From NCBI RefSeq assembly GCF_021213805.1, contig NZ_JAJQJI010000001.1:503944-567943 (forward strand): DNA of 64,000 bases, read 5' to 3'. Shown piece by piece: positions 1-10,264 of the stretch. Both the position numbers and the translations under genes were made by a program. How positions within the stretch are numbered: position 1 is the first letter of the stretch; each line of letters starts with the position of its first letter. The notes under the pieces were generated by a model. It was not told the DNA's origin. It did no database searches and was given only the letters and a program-made list of their open reading frames with translations. This DNA comes from Mycobacterium sp. MYCO198283. Lineage in GTDB: Bacteria; Actinomycetota; Actinomycetes; Mycobacteriales; Mycobacteriaceae.

Positions 1-27
1 CCGCCCGGAACGACGCCGTAGCGATCG

Positions 28-372
28 TCAGGTGTGCGGGCCGACCCGCTGAAAGACCGTCAACAGCACCGCGGAGTCCTCGAGGGCCTGCAGCGAGTGG
101 CGCTCGTGCGGGATGGCGATGTGATCACCCGCGGACCCTTCCCAGTTGGCGTCACCGACGGTGAGTGTGACGCGACCCAGCAGCACCTGCAGCGTCGCCT
201 CCTCCGGGCTCTCGTGCTCGTCGAGACCGCTGCCGGCGGTCAGCGCGATCAGCGTTTGCCGCAGCGAGTGCTCATGCCCGCCGTAGACGGTGTGCGCGCT
301 GCGTCCGCTGTTCGACGTGCGCGCGGTCTCCAGGTGCTCCCGCGCCGCCGCCGTCAGTGAGATCTTCTCCAT
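28..372 (-). CDS. Cupin-domain protein
   Basis: This 114-residue protein is a single small cupin barrel. A histidine/glutamate motif (HESPEEATLQVL, around residues 52-63) and a second one (GDHIAIPHERHSL, around 81-93) fit the two conserved cupin motifs that usually bind a metal. No substrate can be named. It lies downstream of, and on the same strand as, the thiolase gene, 64 bases away, so it may be the last gene of that leftward set. It has no signal peptide or membrane segment. Confidence 0.75.
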   Translation of the reverse strand: MEKISLTAAAREHLETARTSNSGRSAHTVYGGHEHSLRQTLIALTAGSGLDEHESPEEATLQVLLGRVTLTVGDANWEGSAGDHIAIPHERHSLQALEDSAVLLTVFQRVGPHT

Positions 373-436
373 CGCCTCTTCTCCTCCGCTCCCCGGGTTC
401 GTACCCGGCGGCGCGGGGACCCTAACGCTGGGAGGA

Positions 437-1591
437 TCAGACGGACAGGATGGTCGCCGACGCGGTCCCGGGTGCGCCGTACACCTGCGCGAGCCCGACC
501 TTCGGTTCGCCCGGCACCTGGCGTTCGCCGGCCTCGCCGCGCAACTGCCGCACCAGCTCGTGCATCTGCCGCAGCCCGGAGGCGCCGATGGGTTCGCCGT
601 TGGCGATCAGCCCGCCGTCGGTGTTGACCGGGATGGACCCGCCGATCTCGGTGGCGCCGTCGGCCAGCAGCTTCTCCTGCTCGCCGTCGGCGCACAGCCC
701 CGTCTCGGCCATGTGGATCACCTCGGCGCCGGCGTCGGTGTCCTGCAGCTGAGCCACGTCGACGTCCTCCGGGCCGATGCCCGCGGCCTCGTAGGCGGCC
801 CGCGCCGCGTACACGGTGGGGGCGGCGTCCTCGTCGAGCGGGGCGGACGTGGCGTGCACCTCGTAGGCGCCGAACCGACGGGTCCGAATCTCAGACGCCC
901 GCACGTACACCGGCTTCTTGGCGTAGCGGTGCGCGAGGTCGCCGCGGCACATGATCACCGCGGCCGCACCCTCGTCGGGTGCGCAGAACATGTACTGCGT
1001 CAACGGGTAGTTCAGCACCGTCGAGTTGAGGATCTCGTCCTCGCCGATCGGCTTGCGGCGGAACGCATTCGGGTTCAGTGCGCCGTTGCGGAAGTTCTTG
1101 GCCGCGACCTTCGCCAGCGTGGCCTGCGAGATGCCGTGCTTGTGCAGGTAGTGGTTGGCCTTCATCCCGAAGAACTTGGTGGTGACGAACTGGCCGTTCT
1201 GGGCGTACCACTGCGGCAGGGCGAGCTTGGCGGGGTCGTCGGTGAAGGCGCCGCGGGGGTGCTTGTCGAGCCCGATCGCGATGCCGATGTCGTACTTGCC
1301 CAACCGGATGGTGTCCGCGGTCTGCTGGATGGCGCTCGCGGCGGTGGCGCAGGCGTTGAACACGTTGGTGAACGTGATGCCCGTGAGCCCGACGAGCCGG
1401 GTCACGGAGTCCGGGTTGGACACCTCGTAGCTGCCACCGAAGCCGAATTGGATGTCCTGCCACTGCAATCCGGCGTCGTCGAGCGCCAGCTGGATGGCAT
1501 CGGCACCCATCTCGACGGCGGACTTGCCCTCGAACCGGCCGAACGGGTGCAGACCGACCCCGATGATCGCGACGTCGTTGTGGTTCGTCAT
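437..1591 (-). CDS. Thiolase-fold lipid-transfer protein (acetyl-CoA acetyltransferase-like)
   Basis: This 384-residue protein is a complete thiolase of the SCP-x/Ltp type. Cys81 (FNACATAAS) sits at the nucleophile position. Near residue 332 the usual thiolase GHP motif reads GEPIGASG, as in the mycobacterial lipid-transfer/aldolase subgroup rather than in classical ketothiolases. Members of that subgroup act on CoA esters in sterol or branched-chain breakdown and usually need a DUF35 OB-fold partner. Such a partner is encoded directly upstream on the same strand (1613-2053), so the two probably form one complex. The exact substrate is unknown. Confidence 0.85.
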   Translation of the reverse strand: MTNHNDVAIIGVGLHPFGRFEGKSAVEMGADAIQLALDDAGLQWQDIQFGFGGSYEVSNPDSVTRLVGLTGITFTNVFNACATAASAIQQTADTIRLGKYDIGIAIGLDKHPRGAFTDDPAKLALPQWYAQNGQFVTTKFFGMKANHYLHKHGISQATLAKVAAKNFRNGALNPNAFRRKPIGEDEILNSTVLNYPLTQYMFCAPDEGAAAVIMCRGDLAHRYAKKPVYVRASEIRTRRFGAYEVHATSAPLDEDAAPTVYAARAAYEAAGIGPEDVDVAQLQDTDAGAEVIHMAETGLCADGEQEKLLADGATEIGGSIPVNTDGGLIANGEPIGASGLRQMHELVRQLRGEAGERQVPGEPKVGLAQVYGAPGTASATILSV

Positions 1592-1612
1592 GGCGCGGAA
1601 GTCCTTCTCGTC

Positions 1613-2053
1613 TCAGGCGGGTTGAAAGGCGAACGTGACGATCTCGTTGCCGTCGGCGTCGGTGGTGAACGGGATCATCGTCAGCTCGACAGGCATACCG
1701 AACTGCAGCTTGGCCGGGTCGTTCTCGGTGAGCCGGCCCTCGACACGCACCAGATCACCCAGCTGCACGAGCCCGACGCCGAACGGCACGAAGTCCTTGC
1801 CGGTGGGCCCGGCATAGGGCGGTCCGGGCGGGAAGCCCTGCGTCGTCCAGGCGATCAGCGTGCCGGTGCGCGGCAGCGTCACGTCGCTCATCTCCGCCTT
1901 GCTGCACTTCGGGCAGCGCGGCTGCGAGGGGAACACGGTGGCCGAGCAGTGGCCGCACGTGCTGCCGATGAGCTGCGGGTTGTCGTCAGGCCACGTGGAG
2001 ATCTCGGGCGCCAGTGCCTTCTGCATGTGCGGATAGTACATCAGCATTTCCAA
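1613..2053 (-). CDS. Zn-ribbon/OB-fold (DUF35) protein, thiolase partner
   Basis: This 146-residue protein has an N-terminal rubredoxin-like zinc ribbon with Cys33, Cys36, Cys47 and Cys50 (CGHC and CPKC). An OB-fold follows that contains the segment FVPFGVGLVQLGD. This is the standard layout of DUF35 proteins, which bind thiolase-family enzymes and help position acyl-CoA. Only 21 bases separate it from the downstream thiolase gene, which supports co-expression and a shared complex. Confidence 0.85.
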   Translation of the reverse strand: MEMLMYYPHMQKALAPEISTWPDDNPQLIGSTCGHCSATVFPSQPRCPKCSKAEMSDVTLPRTGTLIAWTTQGFPPGPPYAGPTGKDFVPFGVGLVQLGDLVRVEGRLTENDPAKLQFGMPVELTMIPFTTDADGNEIVTFAFQPA

Positions 2054-2078
2054 AATGGAGAAGGACGTTCTCGCAGCG

Positions 2079-3080
2079 CTATCGCGTCAGCGCCGGGATC
2101 ACCTCGCGCTCGAAGCGCTCGATCGACGACCGGTCGTAGGCCGCCTCGGGGAAATAGACGATGACGTAGCCGCAGCCGAGCTCTCGGATGCGGGTCAGCC
2201 GCTCGACCACCTGCTCCACCGTGCCGCTCGCCGAGTCCGGCGAGCTGGTGGCGCTCAGCAGCGCGTCGGCCGCGTCCTCCCCGACGATCGGTACCAGCCG
2301 GTCGCGGATGGCGGCGATGCGGTCGGCCACCTCCCGCTCGGAGTCCCCCAGCACCGCGTTGACGTTGACCGAGCGCACGATGGCCGAGAAGTCGGTGCCG
2401 AGGTCGCGGCAGTGCCCCGCCAGCACGTTCGACTTGTGCGCGAACGCCGTGGGTTCACCGCTGAAATTGGTGTAGTGCGCATACCGGGCGGCGATCCGCA
2501 GCGTCTTACGCTCCCCACCGCCGGCGATCCACAGCGGGATGCCGTTGGGCTGCAGCGGCTTCGGCGCCACGATCGCGTCCTTCACCCCGACGTAGTACTT
2601 GGCGTCAGGCAGGCTCACGGTGCCGTGGCGCCAGGCGTCGCGCATGATGCGCACCCCTTCGTCGAGCCGCCCGAGCCGCTCGCCGGCCGATGGGAAGCCG
2701 TAACCGTAAGCGCGCCATTCGTGTTCGTACCAGCCGCCGCCGATGCCCATCTGCACCCGCCCGCCGGAGATGACGTCGACGGTGGCCGCCACCTTGGCGA
2801 GGTACACCGGGTTGCGGTAGCCCATCGACGTGCACATCTGCCCGAGCTTGATCCGGCGCGTGGTCGCCGCGTACGCCGACATCAGCGTCCACGCCTCGTG
2901 CGTCGCCTCGCCGGTGGGCAGCGGCACCGTGTGGAAGTGGTCGTACACCCACAGCGAATCCCAGGCATCGGCGCCGTCGGCGTAGGCCGCGAGGTCGCTC
3001 ATCACCCGCCAGTGCCGCTCGGGCGCGATGCCTACGAGATCGAGCCGCCACCCTTGCGGGATGAAGAGTCCGAAGCGCAT
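2079..3080 (-). CDS. LLM-class F420-dependent oxidoreductase
   Basis: This 333-residue protein is a full-length luciferase-like TIM barrel. It starts MRFGLFIPQGW and contains MGIGGGWYEHEWRAYGYGFP, the conserved segment of mycobacterial F420-dependent LLM enzymes. The family transfers hydride between F420 (or FMN) and a small organic substrate; the substrate here is not predictable. It lies upstream of the DUF35/thiolase pair on the same strand with a 25-base gap, so the three may be one operon. Confidence 0.85.
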   Translation of the reverse strand: MRFGLFIPQGWRLDLVGIAPERHWRVMSDLAAYADGADAWDSLWVYDHFHTVPLPTGEATHEAWTLMSAYAATTRRIKLGQMCTSMGYRNPVYLAKVAATVDVISGGRVQMGIGGGWYEHEWRAYGYGFPSAGERLGRLDEGVRIMRDAWRHGTVSLPDAKYYVGVKDAIVAPKPLQPNGIPLWIAGGGERKTLRIAARYAHYTNFSGEPTAFAHKSNVLAGHCRDLGTDFSAIVRSVNVNAVLGDSEREVADRIAAIRDRLVPIVGEDAADALLSATSSPDSASGTVEQVVERLTRIRELGCGYVIVYFPEAAYDRSSIERFEREVIPALTR

Positions 3081-3108
3081 GCCGCGACCCTAGCCCCGGA
3101 CCGCGGCG

Positions 3109-3645
3109 TCACAGGCCCAACGCCGCCATTGCACCCGTGACCGCTGCGGCGCGCAGCGCCTCCGGCGGTGCGTCGGGAAATTGGAGACAGCAATCCTGCA
3201 ACCCGCCGAGCGCGATGACCGCACGGGCGGCCTGCTCCAGGTCCGGGTCGGCGCCGTAGATCAGCCGGCCCAGCCGTTCGCGCCAGGCCATCATGCTGTC
3301 GATCAGGCCGAGGTCGGCGATGGTGCTCAGCTCCGACACCACCAGAACCAGATCGGCACGATTGCGGTAGGAGTAGTCGAAGAATCCCTCGAGCACTTTC
3401 CGCGGCGTGACGTCGCCTCGGCTTTCACACTCGCGCACGAAGGACTCCCCACCGTCGATCAGCGGTTGCACGATGCTGCGCACCAGGTCCTCGCGTGACG
3501 AGAAGTGATGGTAGAGCGCCGGCTTCGAGATCCCGAGTCGGGCGGCGATGTCCTGCAGGCTGGTCCGCTGCACGCCTTTGACGGCGAAGAGTTCCCGAGC
3601 CACGTCCTGGATCCGCCGCCGGGTGTCGGTGCGGGCGGAACTCAC
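3109..3645 (-). CDS. TetR-family transcriptional regulator
   Basis: This 178-residue protein has a typical N-terminal TetR helix-turn-helix (residues about 8-54, including RTSLQDIAARLGISKPALYHHFSSRED). The ligand-binding domain that follows is all-helical. It is divergent from a flavin monooxygenase gene. The 74-base gap between them carries two copies of an ACCGACCG...TTAAGTAAG element, so this regulator probably controls its own gene and the monooxygenase. It may also control the LLM, DUF35 and thiolase genes downstream. Confidence 0.88.
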   Translation of the reverse strand: MSSARTDTRRRIQDVARELFAVKGVQRTSLQDIAARLGISKPALYHHFSSREDLVRSIVQPLIDGGESFVRECESRGDVTPRKVLEGFFDYSYRNRADLVLVVSELSTIADLGLIDSMMAWRERLGRLIYGADPDLEQAARAVIALGGLQDCCLQFPDAPPEALRAAAVTGAMAALGL

Positions 3646-3657
3646 CGGGTCACCCTA

Positions 3658-3710
3658 ACCGACCGATCATTAAGTAAGCTCTGCCGAGAGGTTACCGACC
3701 GTTAAGTAAG
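3658..3710. promoter_or_regulatory. Repeated operator-like element between divergent genes
   Basis: Two direct copies of one element fill the space between the TetR gene and the monooxygenase gene. One reads ACCGACCG-ATCA-TTAAGTAAG at 3658-3678, and the other is the same without the 4-base insert at 3694-3710. The second copy ends in AAGGAG, which is also the likely ribosome binding site of the gene at 3720. Assignment to the neighbouring TetR regulator is inference from position. Confidence 0.55.
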
Positions 3711-3719
3711 GAGAATGTC

Positions 3720-4928
3720 ATGCGAGTGCTCATCTCCGGTGCCAGCGTCGCCGGACCCGTCGCGGCCTACTGGCTCACCCGCCGCGGCTTCGACGTCACC
3801 GTTGTGGAGCGCGCACCCGCGCTCCGCAAGACCGGCGGGCACGCCGTCGACCTCATCGGACCCGCCATGGAGATCACCGAGCAGATGGGCGTCGTCGATC
3901 GCGTCCTCGCGCACGCGACCGGCACCGAGCAGCTGCTGATACATCGCGTCGGCGCCACCCGCCCGGCGTCCATCGACTACCGCAAGTTGACGGCGACGAT
4001 GTCTGACCGCCACGTCGAGATCATGCGCGACGACCTCAGCGAGATCTACTACGACGCCGGCCGCGACGACGTCGAGTACCTGTTCGGTGATCGCGTCACC
4101 GCCATCGGTGACGACGGCAGCGTCTCGTTCGCGCGGTCCGCAGCGCGGACCTTCGACGTCGTGATCGGCGCCGACGGCCTGCATTCGGGAGTGCGCCGAC
4201 TGGTGTTCGGGGAGGACGCCGGCCACACCGAGTTCCTCGGCGCATACCTGTCGGTTGTGTCGGTGCCGAAATCGTTTGCCCGCGAGGGCGAGTCGACCGG
4301 TTTCATCGACGTCGACCGCTCCGCGATGATCTACACCGCCGACCACCTCACCGATGCCCGTGCGGTGTTCATCTTCCGTCCCGACGCACCCTACGACTAC
4401 GACCACCGCGACACGGCCGGGCATCGCCGGCTGTTGCGTGAACGCTTCTTTGGAATGTCCGCGCCCGTCGACCGGTGGCTCCGGGAACTGGAACGCACAC
4501 CCGCGTTCTACTTCGACGCGATCACCCAGCTGCAGCTGACGAGTTGGTCGCGTGGCCGGGTGACGCTCGTCGGCGACGCCGGTTACTGCCCGGGCCCGGC
4601 AGTCGGCGGCAGCACCAGCCTCGCGGTGATCGGCGCCTACGTCCTCGCGGGCGAGCTGGAGCGCGCCGCGGGCAATCATGCCGCGGCGTTTAGCGCCTAC
4701 GAGCAGTTCATGACGCCGTCGGTCCTCGCCGCCCGCGCGCTGGCCAAGGCGATGACCAGCGGGATCCTGCCGACGTCCCGACTGGGGGTGCGGGCGTTCA
4801 TGGGCGCGGGTCGCCTGGTCTCGCTGCTTCCGAGCCGCGTCACGTCCGCGCTGGCGCGGCTCAACGACAAGGGCATCCGGCTCTACGACTCGATCACCGT
4901 CCCGAAGTATCCGACCCCGGTCCGCTGA
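3720..4928 (+). CDS. FAD-dependent monooxygenase
   Basis: This 402-residue protein belongs to the aromatic-hydroxylase (PHBH) fold. It has an N-terminal dinucleotide-binding segment (ISGASVAGPVAAYWLTRRG), the mid-chain GADGLHSGVRR that contacts NAD(P)H and FAD, and the second FAD motif LVGDAGYCPGPAVGG. Such enzymes hydroxylate or decolour aromatic compounds using NAD(P)H and oxygen. It is divergent from the TetR gene at 3645 and is probably repressed by it. The ATG at 3720 follows an AAGGAG site. Confidence 0.85.
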   Translation: MRVLISGASVAGPVAAYWLTRRGFDVTVVERAPALRKTGGHAVDLIGPAMEITEQMGVVDRVLAHATGTEQLLIHRVGATRPASIDYRKLTATMSDRHVEIMRDDLSEIYYDAGRDDVEYLFGDRVTAIGDDGSVSFARSAARTFDVVIGADGLHSGVRRLVFGEDAGHTEFLGAYLSVVSVPKSFAREGESTGFIDVDRSAMIYTADHLTDARAVFIFRPDAPYDYDHRDTAGHRRLLRERFFGMSAPVDRWLRELERTPAFYFDAITQLQLTSWSRGRVTLVGDAGYCPGPAVGGSTSLAVIGAYVLAGELERAAGNHAAAFSAYEQFMTPSVLAARALAKAMTSGILPTSRLGVRAFMGAGRLVSLLPSRVTSALARLNDKGIRLYDSITVPKYPTPVR

Positions 4929-4967
4929 GAGGCGGTGCATGTCAGCGGCCGTCGTTATCCTCCGACC

Positions 4968-5393
4968 ATGGCGCTGTCGAAGGACGAACGAGAGCAATTC
5001 CTGACCGAACCGCACGTCGCCGCGTTGTCGGTGTCCGCCGGCGCAGGTCGCGGCCCCCTCACCCTGCCGATCTGGTACCAGTACACCCCCGGCGGCCAAC
5101 CCTGGGTGCTCACCGGGGCCGGCTCACGAAAACACCGGCTGATCGAGCAGGCGGGGCATTTCAGCCTGCTGGTCGACCGGGTCGAGCCCTCGGTGCGCTA
5201 CGTCGCGGTGGACGGCCCGGTGGCCCGCATCGAGCCCGGCACCGACGAACAGATGGTGGAGCTGGCCCACCGCTACCTCGACGAGGCGGCCGCCGAGCGG
5301 TACCTGGCCTTTGCCCGCGCCAATCTCGGCGAGCACGTCGCCATCTGGCTCGAGCCGAAGAACTGGTACTCGGCGGATCTCGGTTCGTTCTGA
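4968..5393 (+). CDS. Pyridoxamine 5'-phosphate oxidase-family (flavin/F420-binding) protein
   Basis: This 141-residue protein has the split-barrel fold of PPOX/F420 reductases. It starts MALSKDEREQFLTEPHVAALSV and continues with GPLTLPIWYQYTPGG and SLLVDRVEPSVRYVAVDGP. Mycobacteria have many such proteins, which use FMN, F420 or haem; the cofactor here cannot be decided. I chose the ATG at 4968 because the upstream GTG at 4935 adds residues not typical of the family. It follows the monooxygenase by 39 bases. Confidence 0.75.
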   Translation: MALSKDEREQFLTEPHVAALSVSAGAGRGPLTLPIWYQYTPGGQPWVLTGAGSRKHRLIEQAGHFSLLVDRVEPSVRYVAVDGPVARIEPGTDEQMVELAHRYLDEAAAERYLAFARANLGEHVAIWLEPKNWYSADLGSF

Positions 5394-5447
5394 CGGCACA
5401 TCGGGCTTGAGCCGCCCGGGCGCAGGCGCGTCAGGCCGGCAGACGCA

Positions 5448-5480
5448 AGAACCCCCGGAACAACCGGTTCCGGGGGTTCT
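5448..5480. terminator. Bidirectional hairpin terminator
   Basis: A perfect 14-bp stem (AGAACCCCCGGAAC at 5448-5461 with its complement at 5467-5480) encloses a 5-base loop. It sits between the convergent genes ending at 5393 (+) and 5523 (-), where one hairpin can stop both transcripts. There is no strong T-run, which is common in mycobacteria. Confidence 0.75.
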
Positions 5481-5522
5481 CGGCGATCGTGCGCCGGTAG
5501 CGGGGGTGCTACGTCGTCGAGC

Positions 5523-7673
5523 TTACGACGACAGCGACGCCGGCGGGGTGAAGCGCTCGCCGTAGCGCTCGGCCAGCTGCTTGGCCCGCGCCACGAACGC
5601 GTCCTTGCCGATGCCCAGTTCGCCCTGGTAACCGACGATGAACTGCGCCGACCCGCCGGTGTAGGGCGGGTAGCCGATGCCCATGATCGAGCCGATGTTG
5701 GCGTCGGCAGTCGAGGTGAGCACACCCTCGTCGAGGCACTTCTGCGTCTCGATCGCCTCGGCGAACAACATGCGGTCGATCATGTCCTGCAGCGGAATGT
5801 TCGCGCTGCCCGACTTGAACGTCTCCCGCAGGCCCGGCCACAGCCCGGCGCGCTTGCCGTCGACGTACTCGTAGAAGCCGGCGCCCTTGAGCCGCGACGG
5901 CCGGCCGATCTCGATCATGGTGTTGACGACCGCTTCGGCCGGGTGCGGCTCGTAGCTGGCTCCTTCGGCCTCGGCGGCCTTGCGGGTCTCGGTCGCGATC
6001 TTCTGCATCAGCTCGAGGTTGAGCTCGTCGGACAGCTGCAGCGGCGGCGCGGGGTAGCCCGCCATGCTGCCGGCCCGCTCGATGGACGCCGGCTCGACGC
6101 CCTCACCGAGCATCGCGAGCGCCTCGTTGACGAACGTCCCGATCACCCGGCTGGTGAAGAAGCCGCGGCTGTCGTTGACGACGATCGGGGTCTTCCCGAT
6201 GGCCAGCGTGTAGTCGAACACCCGGGCCAGCGCCTCGTCGGAGGTCTTCTCGCCCTTGATGATCTCCACCAGCGGCATCTTGTCGACCGGGGAGAAGAAG
6301 TGGATGCCGATGAAGTCCTCCTGGCGCTTCACGCCGGTCGCGAGACCGGTGATCGGCAGCGTGGAGGTGTTGGAGCCCAGCACCGCGTTCGGCTCGACGA
6401 TGTCCTCGATCTCCTGGAACACCTTGTGCTTCAGCTCGGTGTTCTCGAAGACGGCCTCGATCACGAAGTCGACGCCCTTCAGATCGGCCGCGTCGCCGGT
6501 CGGGGTGATGCGGTCGAGCAGCGCCTTGGACTTCTCCTCGGTGGTCTTGCCGCGTTGCAGCGCCTTGGCCTCGAGCTTCTCGGAGTAGCTCTCGCCCTTC
6601 TGGGCGTTCTCCAGGCTGACGTCCTTGAGCACCACGTCGAACCCGGCCTTCGCCGACACATAGGCGATCCCGGCGCCCATCATGCCGGCCCCGAGCACGC
6701 CGACCTTCTTGATCGGGGTCTTGCCGATGCCGTCGGGACGCGAGCCGCCGCCGTTGATGGTCTGCAGGTCGAGGAAGAACGCCTGGATCATGTTCTTGGC
6801 GGTCTGCCCGGTGACCAGGGAGACGAAGTAGCGGCTCTCGATGCGGCTGGCCGACTCGAAGTCGACCTGCGCACCCTCCACGGCGGCGTCGAGGATGGCG
6901 CGTGGCGCGGGCATCGGGGCACCCTTGAGCTGCTTCTTCAGCAGCGCCGGGAACGACGGCAGGATCGCCGCGAGCGCCGGCGAGGCCGGGGTGCCGCCGG
7001 GCATCTTGTAGCCCTTGACGTCCCACGGCTGGGTGTGGGCGTCGGGGTTGTCGCGGATCCACGCCTTGGCCGCGGGCACCAGGTCGTCGACCGAGTCGAC
7101 GAGCTCGTCGACCAGGCCGATCTCCTTGGCCTTGGCCGGCTTGAACCGGGTGCCCTGGCTGAGCACCTCCATGAACGCCTTCTGGATGCCGAACATGCGC
7201 ACGGTGCGGGTCACGCCGCCGCCGCCGGGCAGCAGGCCCAGCGTCACCTCGGGCAGGCCGATGACCGAACCCTTGACGTCGGCCGCGATGCGGTGGTGAC
7301 ACGCCAGCGCGATCTCCAGGCCGCCGCCGAGCGCGGCGCCGTTGATGGCCGCGACGACGGGCTTGCCCAGCGTCTCGAGTTTGCGCAGGTCGGCTTTGAT
7401 GGATTCGACCTCGGCGAACGACGCCTCGGCATCGTCGGGTCCGACGGTCATCATGCCCTTGAGGTCACCACCGGCGAAGAAGGTCTTCTTCGCGCTGGTG
7501 ATGACGACGCCGGTGATCGAGTCGATCTCCGCCGCGAGCTTCTCGACGGCGCCCCGCATCGACTCCTTGTAGTGCTCGTTCATCACGTTCGCCGAGCCGG
7601 TCGGATCGTCGAGCGTCAGGGTGACGATGCCCTCGTCGTCCTTGTCCCACTGAATGGTGTTCTCTACTGGCAT
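5523..7673 (-). CDS. fadB: Fatty-acid oxidation multifunctional enzyme (enoyl-CoA hydratase / 3-hydroxyacyl-CoA dehydrogenase)
   Basis: This 716-residue protein combines an N-terminal crotonase domain (AINGAALGGGLEIALACHHR around residues 100-120, then LPEVTLGLLPGGGG) with a 3-hydroxyacyl-CoA dehydrogenase domain. The NAD-binding motif of the latter is VGVLGAGMMGAGIAYVSAKAG, and the core segment IHFFSPVDKMPLVEII follows. It carries out the hydration and oxidation steps of beta-oxidation and works with FadA, encoded 11 bases upstream. I chose the ATG at 7673 (MPVENTIQW), since the open frame beyond it overlaps fadA and has no family similarity. Confidence 0.93.
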   Translation of the reverse strand: MPVENTIQWDKDDEGIVTLTLDDPTGSANVMNEHYKESMRGAVEKLAAEIDSITGVVITSAKKTFFAGGDLKGMMTVGPDDAEASFAEVESIKADLRKLETLGKPVVAAINGAALGGGLEIALACHHRIAADVKGSVIGLPEVTLGLLPGGGGVTRTVRMFGIQKAFMEVLSQGTRFKPAKAKEIGLVDELVDSVDDLVPAAKAWIRDNPDAHTQPWDVKGYKMPGGTPASPALAAILPSFPALLKKQLKGAPMPAPRAILDAAVEGAQVDFESASRIESRYFVSLVTGQTAKNMIQAFFLDLQTINGGGSRPDGIGKTPIKKVGVLGAGMMGAGIAYVSAKAGFDVVLKDVSLENAQKGESYSEKLEAKALQRGKTTEEKSKALLDRITPTGDAADLKGVDFVIEAVFENTELKHKVFQEIEDIVEPNAVLGSNTSTLPITGLATGVKRQEDFIGIHFFSPVDKMPLVEIIKGEKTSDEALARVFDYTLAIGKTPIVVNDSRGFFTSRVIGTFVNEALAMLGEGVEPASIERAGSMAGYPAPPLQLSDELNLELMQKIATETRKAAEAEGASYEPHPAEAVVNTMIEIGRPSRLKGAGFYEYVDGKRAGLWPGLRETFKSGSANIPLQDMIDRMLFAEAIETQKCLDEGVLTSTADANIGSIMGIGYPPYTGGSAQFIVGYQGELGIGKDAFVARAKQLAERYGERFTPPASLSS

Positions 7674-7684
7674 TTTCGGCCTTC

Positions 7685-8896
<1,212 letters not shown>

Positions 8897-8903
8897 AGCC
8901 CGC

Positions 8904-8934
8904 AGCGTAACAGCCTAAACCAACCTGTTGGTTG
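8904..8934 (-). promoter_or_regulatory. fadA-fadB promoter with inverted-repeat operator
   Basis: On the minus strand a TACGCT -10 box (8904-8909) is followed by 7 bases and the fadA ATG, which fits a leaderless start. A perfect inverted repeat, AACCAAC-CT-GTTGGTT (8919-8934), overlaps the expected -35 region. This placement suits a TetR-type repressor of fatty-acid oxidation. The regulator itself is not identifiable from the window. Confidence 0.6.
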
Positions 8935-9027
8935 GGGCGGTCCTCCCGCCGAAACCGACGAACGGGCGGGAGAAGTGCGAGACGTCGGCGCCATTTCGTC
9001 GGTCTCGGCGGCCTAACCTCGAGCGCC

Positions 9028-10215
9028 ATGACGGTCGAACGGCTGCGACCCTTCACCACGACGGTGTTCGCGGAGACCTCCGCGCTCGCGGCCCGGATCG
9101 GCGCGGTGAACCTCGGCCAGGGCTTTCCCGACGAGGACGGCCCGCCCGCCATGCTCGCCGCCGCGCAGCGGGCGATCGCCGAGGGCGCCAACCAGTACCC
9201 GCCCGGCCTCGGCATTCCGGAGCTGCGCCACGCCATCGCCGCCCACCGGCAGCGGCGCTTCGGAGCCGACTACGACCCCGAGACCGAGATCCTGGTGACC
9301 GCCGGCGCCACCGAGGCGATCGCGGCCGCCGTGATCGGGCTCGTCGAGCCCGGCTCGGAGGTGCTGCTCGTCGAGCCGTACTACGACTCCTACGCCCCGA
9401 CCATCGCCATGGCCGGCGCGCAGCGAGTGCCCGTGCCGCTGCGGCCGCACGGCCGCGGCTTCGCGCTCGACGTCGACGCACTGCGCGCCGCGGTGACGCC
9501 GAAGACCCGCGCACTGATCCTCAATTCGCCGCACAACCCGACGGGCACGGTGCTGTCGGGTGCGGAGCTGACCGCTCTCGCCGAGCTGGCGACGGCGCAC
9601 GACCTGCTCGTCATCACCGACGAGGTGTACGAGGCGCTCGTCTTCGACGACGCGCAGCACCGCCCGATCGCGGGGTACGCCGGCATGGCCGAGCGCACGG
9701 TGACAATCTCGAGCGCGGCGAAGATGTTCAACGCCACCGGCTGGAAGATCGGCTGGGCCTGTGCGCCCGCCGATCTCATCGCCGGCATCCGCGCGGCCAA
9801 GCAGTTCCTCACCTACGTCGGCGGCGCACCGTTCCAGCCTGCCGTCGCCTACGCGCTCGACCACGAGGACGCTTGGGTCGAGCGCCTGCGGATCTCGTTG
9901 CAGCGCAACCGCGACCGGCTCGGCGGGGCACTCACCGAACTCGGGTTCGACGTGCACGCCAGCGCGGGCACCTACTTCCTGTGCGCCGACCCGCGGCCGC
10001 TGGGCTACGACGACGGCACGGCCTGCTGCGCGGACCTCCCGGAACGCATCGGCGTGGCCGCGATCCCGATGTCGGCGTTCTGCGATCCGGGCCCGGGCCA
10101 CGGCGACGACTGGAACCACCTGGTGCGCTTCGCGTTCTGCAAGCGCGACGAGACGCTCGACGAGGCGATCCGGCGGCTCGCGGCGCTGCGCGGCGGAGCC
10201 GGCCGCCGAGCCTGA
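9028..10215 (+). CDS. PLP-dependent aminotransferase (class I/II)
   Basis: This 395-residue protein is a fold-type I aminotransferase. The PLP-binding lysine is in ISSAAKMFNATGWKIGW, preceded by the cofactor motifs LNSPHNPTG and ITDEVYEALVFDD. It resembles the mycobacterial enzymes annotated as kynurenine or DapC-like aminotransferases; the amino acid used cannot be settled. I chose the ATG at 9028 (MTVERLRPFTTTVFAE) because the 32 upstream codons look non-coding and the family starts here. Confidence 0.85.
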   Translation: MTVERLRPFTTTVFAETSALAARIGAVNLGQGFPDEDGPPAMLAAAQRAIAEGANQYPPGLGIPELRHAIAAHRQRRFGADYDPETEILVTAGATEAIAAAVIGLVEPGSEVLLVEPYYDSYAPTIAMAGAQRVPVPLRPHGRGFALDVDALRAAVTPKTRALILNSPHNPTGTVLSGAELTALAELATAHDLLVITDEVYEALVFDDAQHRPIAGYAGMAERTVTISSAAKMFNATGWKIGWACAPADLIAGIRAAKQFLTYVGGAPFQPAVAYALDHEDAWVERLRISLQRNRDRLGGALTELGFDVHASAGTYFLCADPRPLGYDDGTACCADLPERIGVAAIPMSAFCDPGPGHGDDWNHLVRFAFCKRDETLDEAIRRLAALRGGAGRRA

Positions 10216-10264
10216 CCGTCCCCGCCGGTGATGCGCGGCCGGCCGGGGTCGCAGACTGGGCGCC

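Noticed and set aside
290..2164. A 624-codon open frame on the plus strand, and similar long frames opposite most genes (for example opposite fadB and the tape measure)
   Set aside because: These are antisense shadows produced by strong GC bias in codon position three. They have Arg/Ala/Gly-rich products and no family similarity, while the opposite strand encodes recognisable enzymes.
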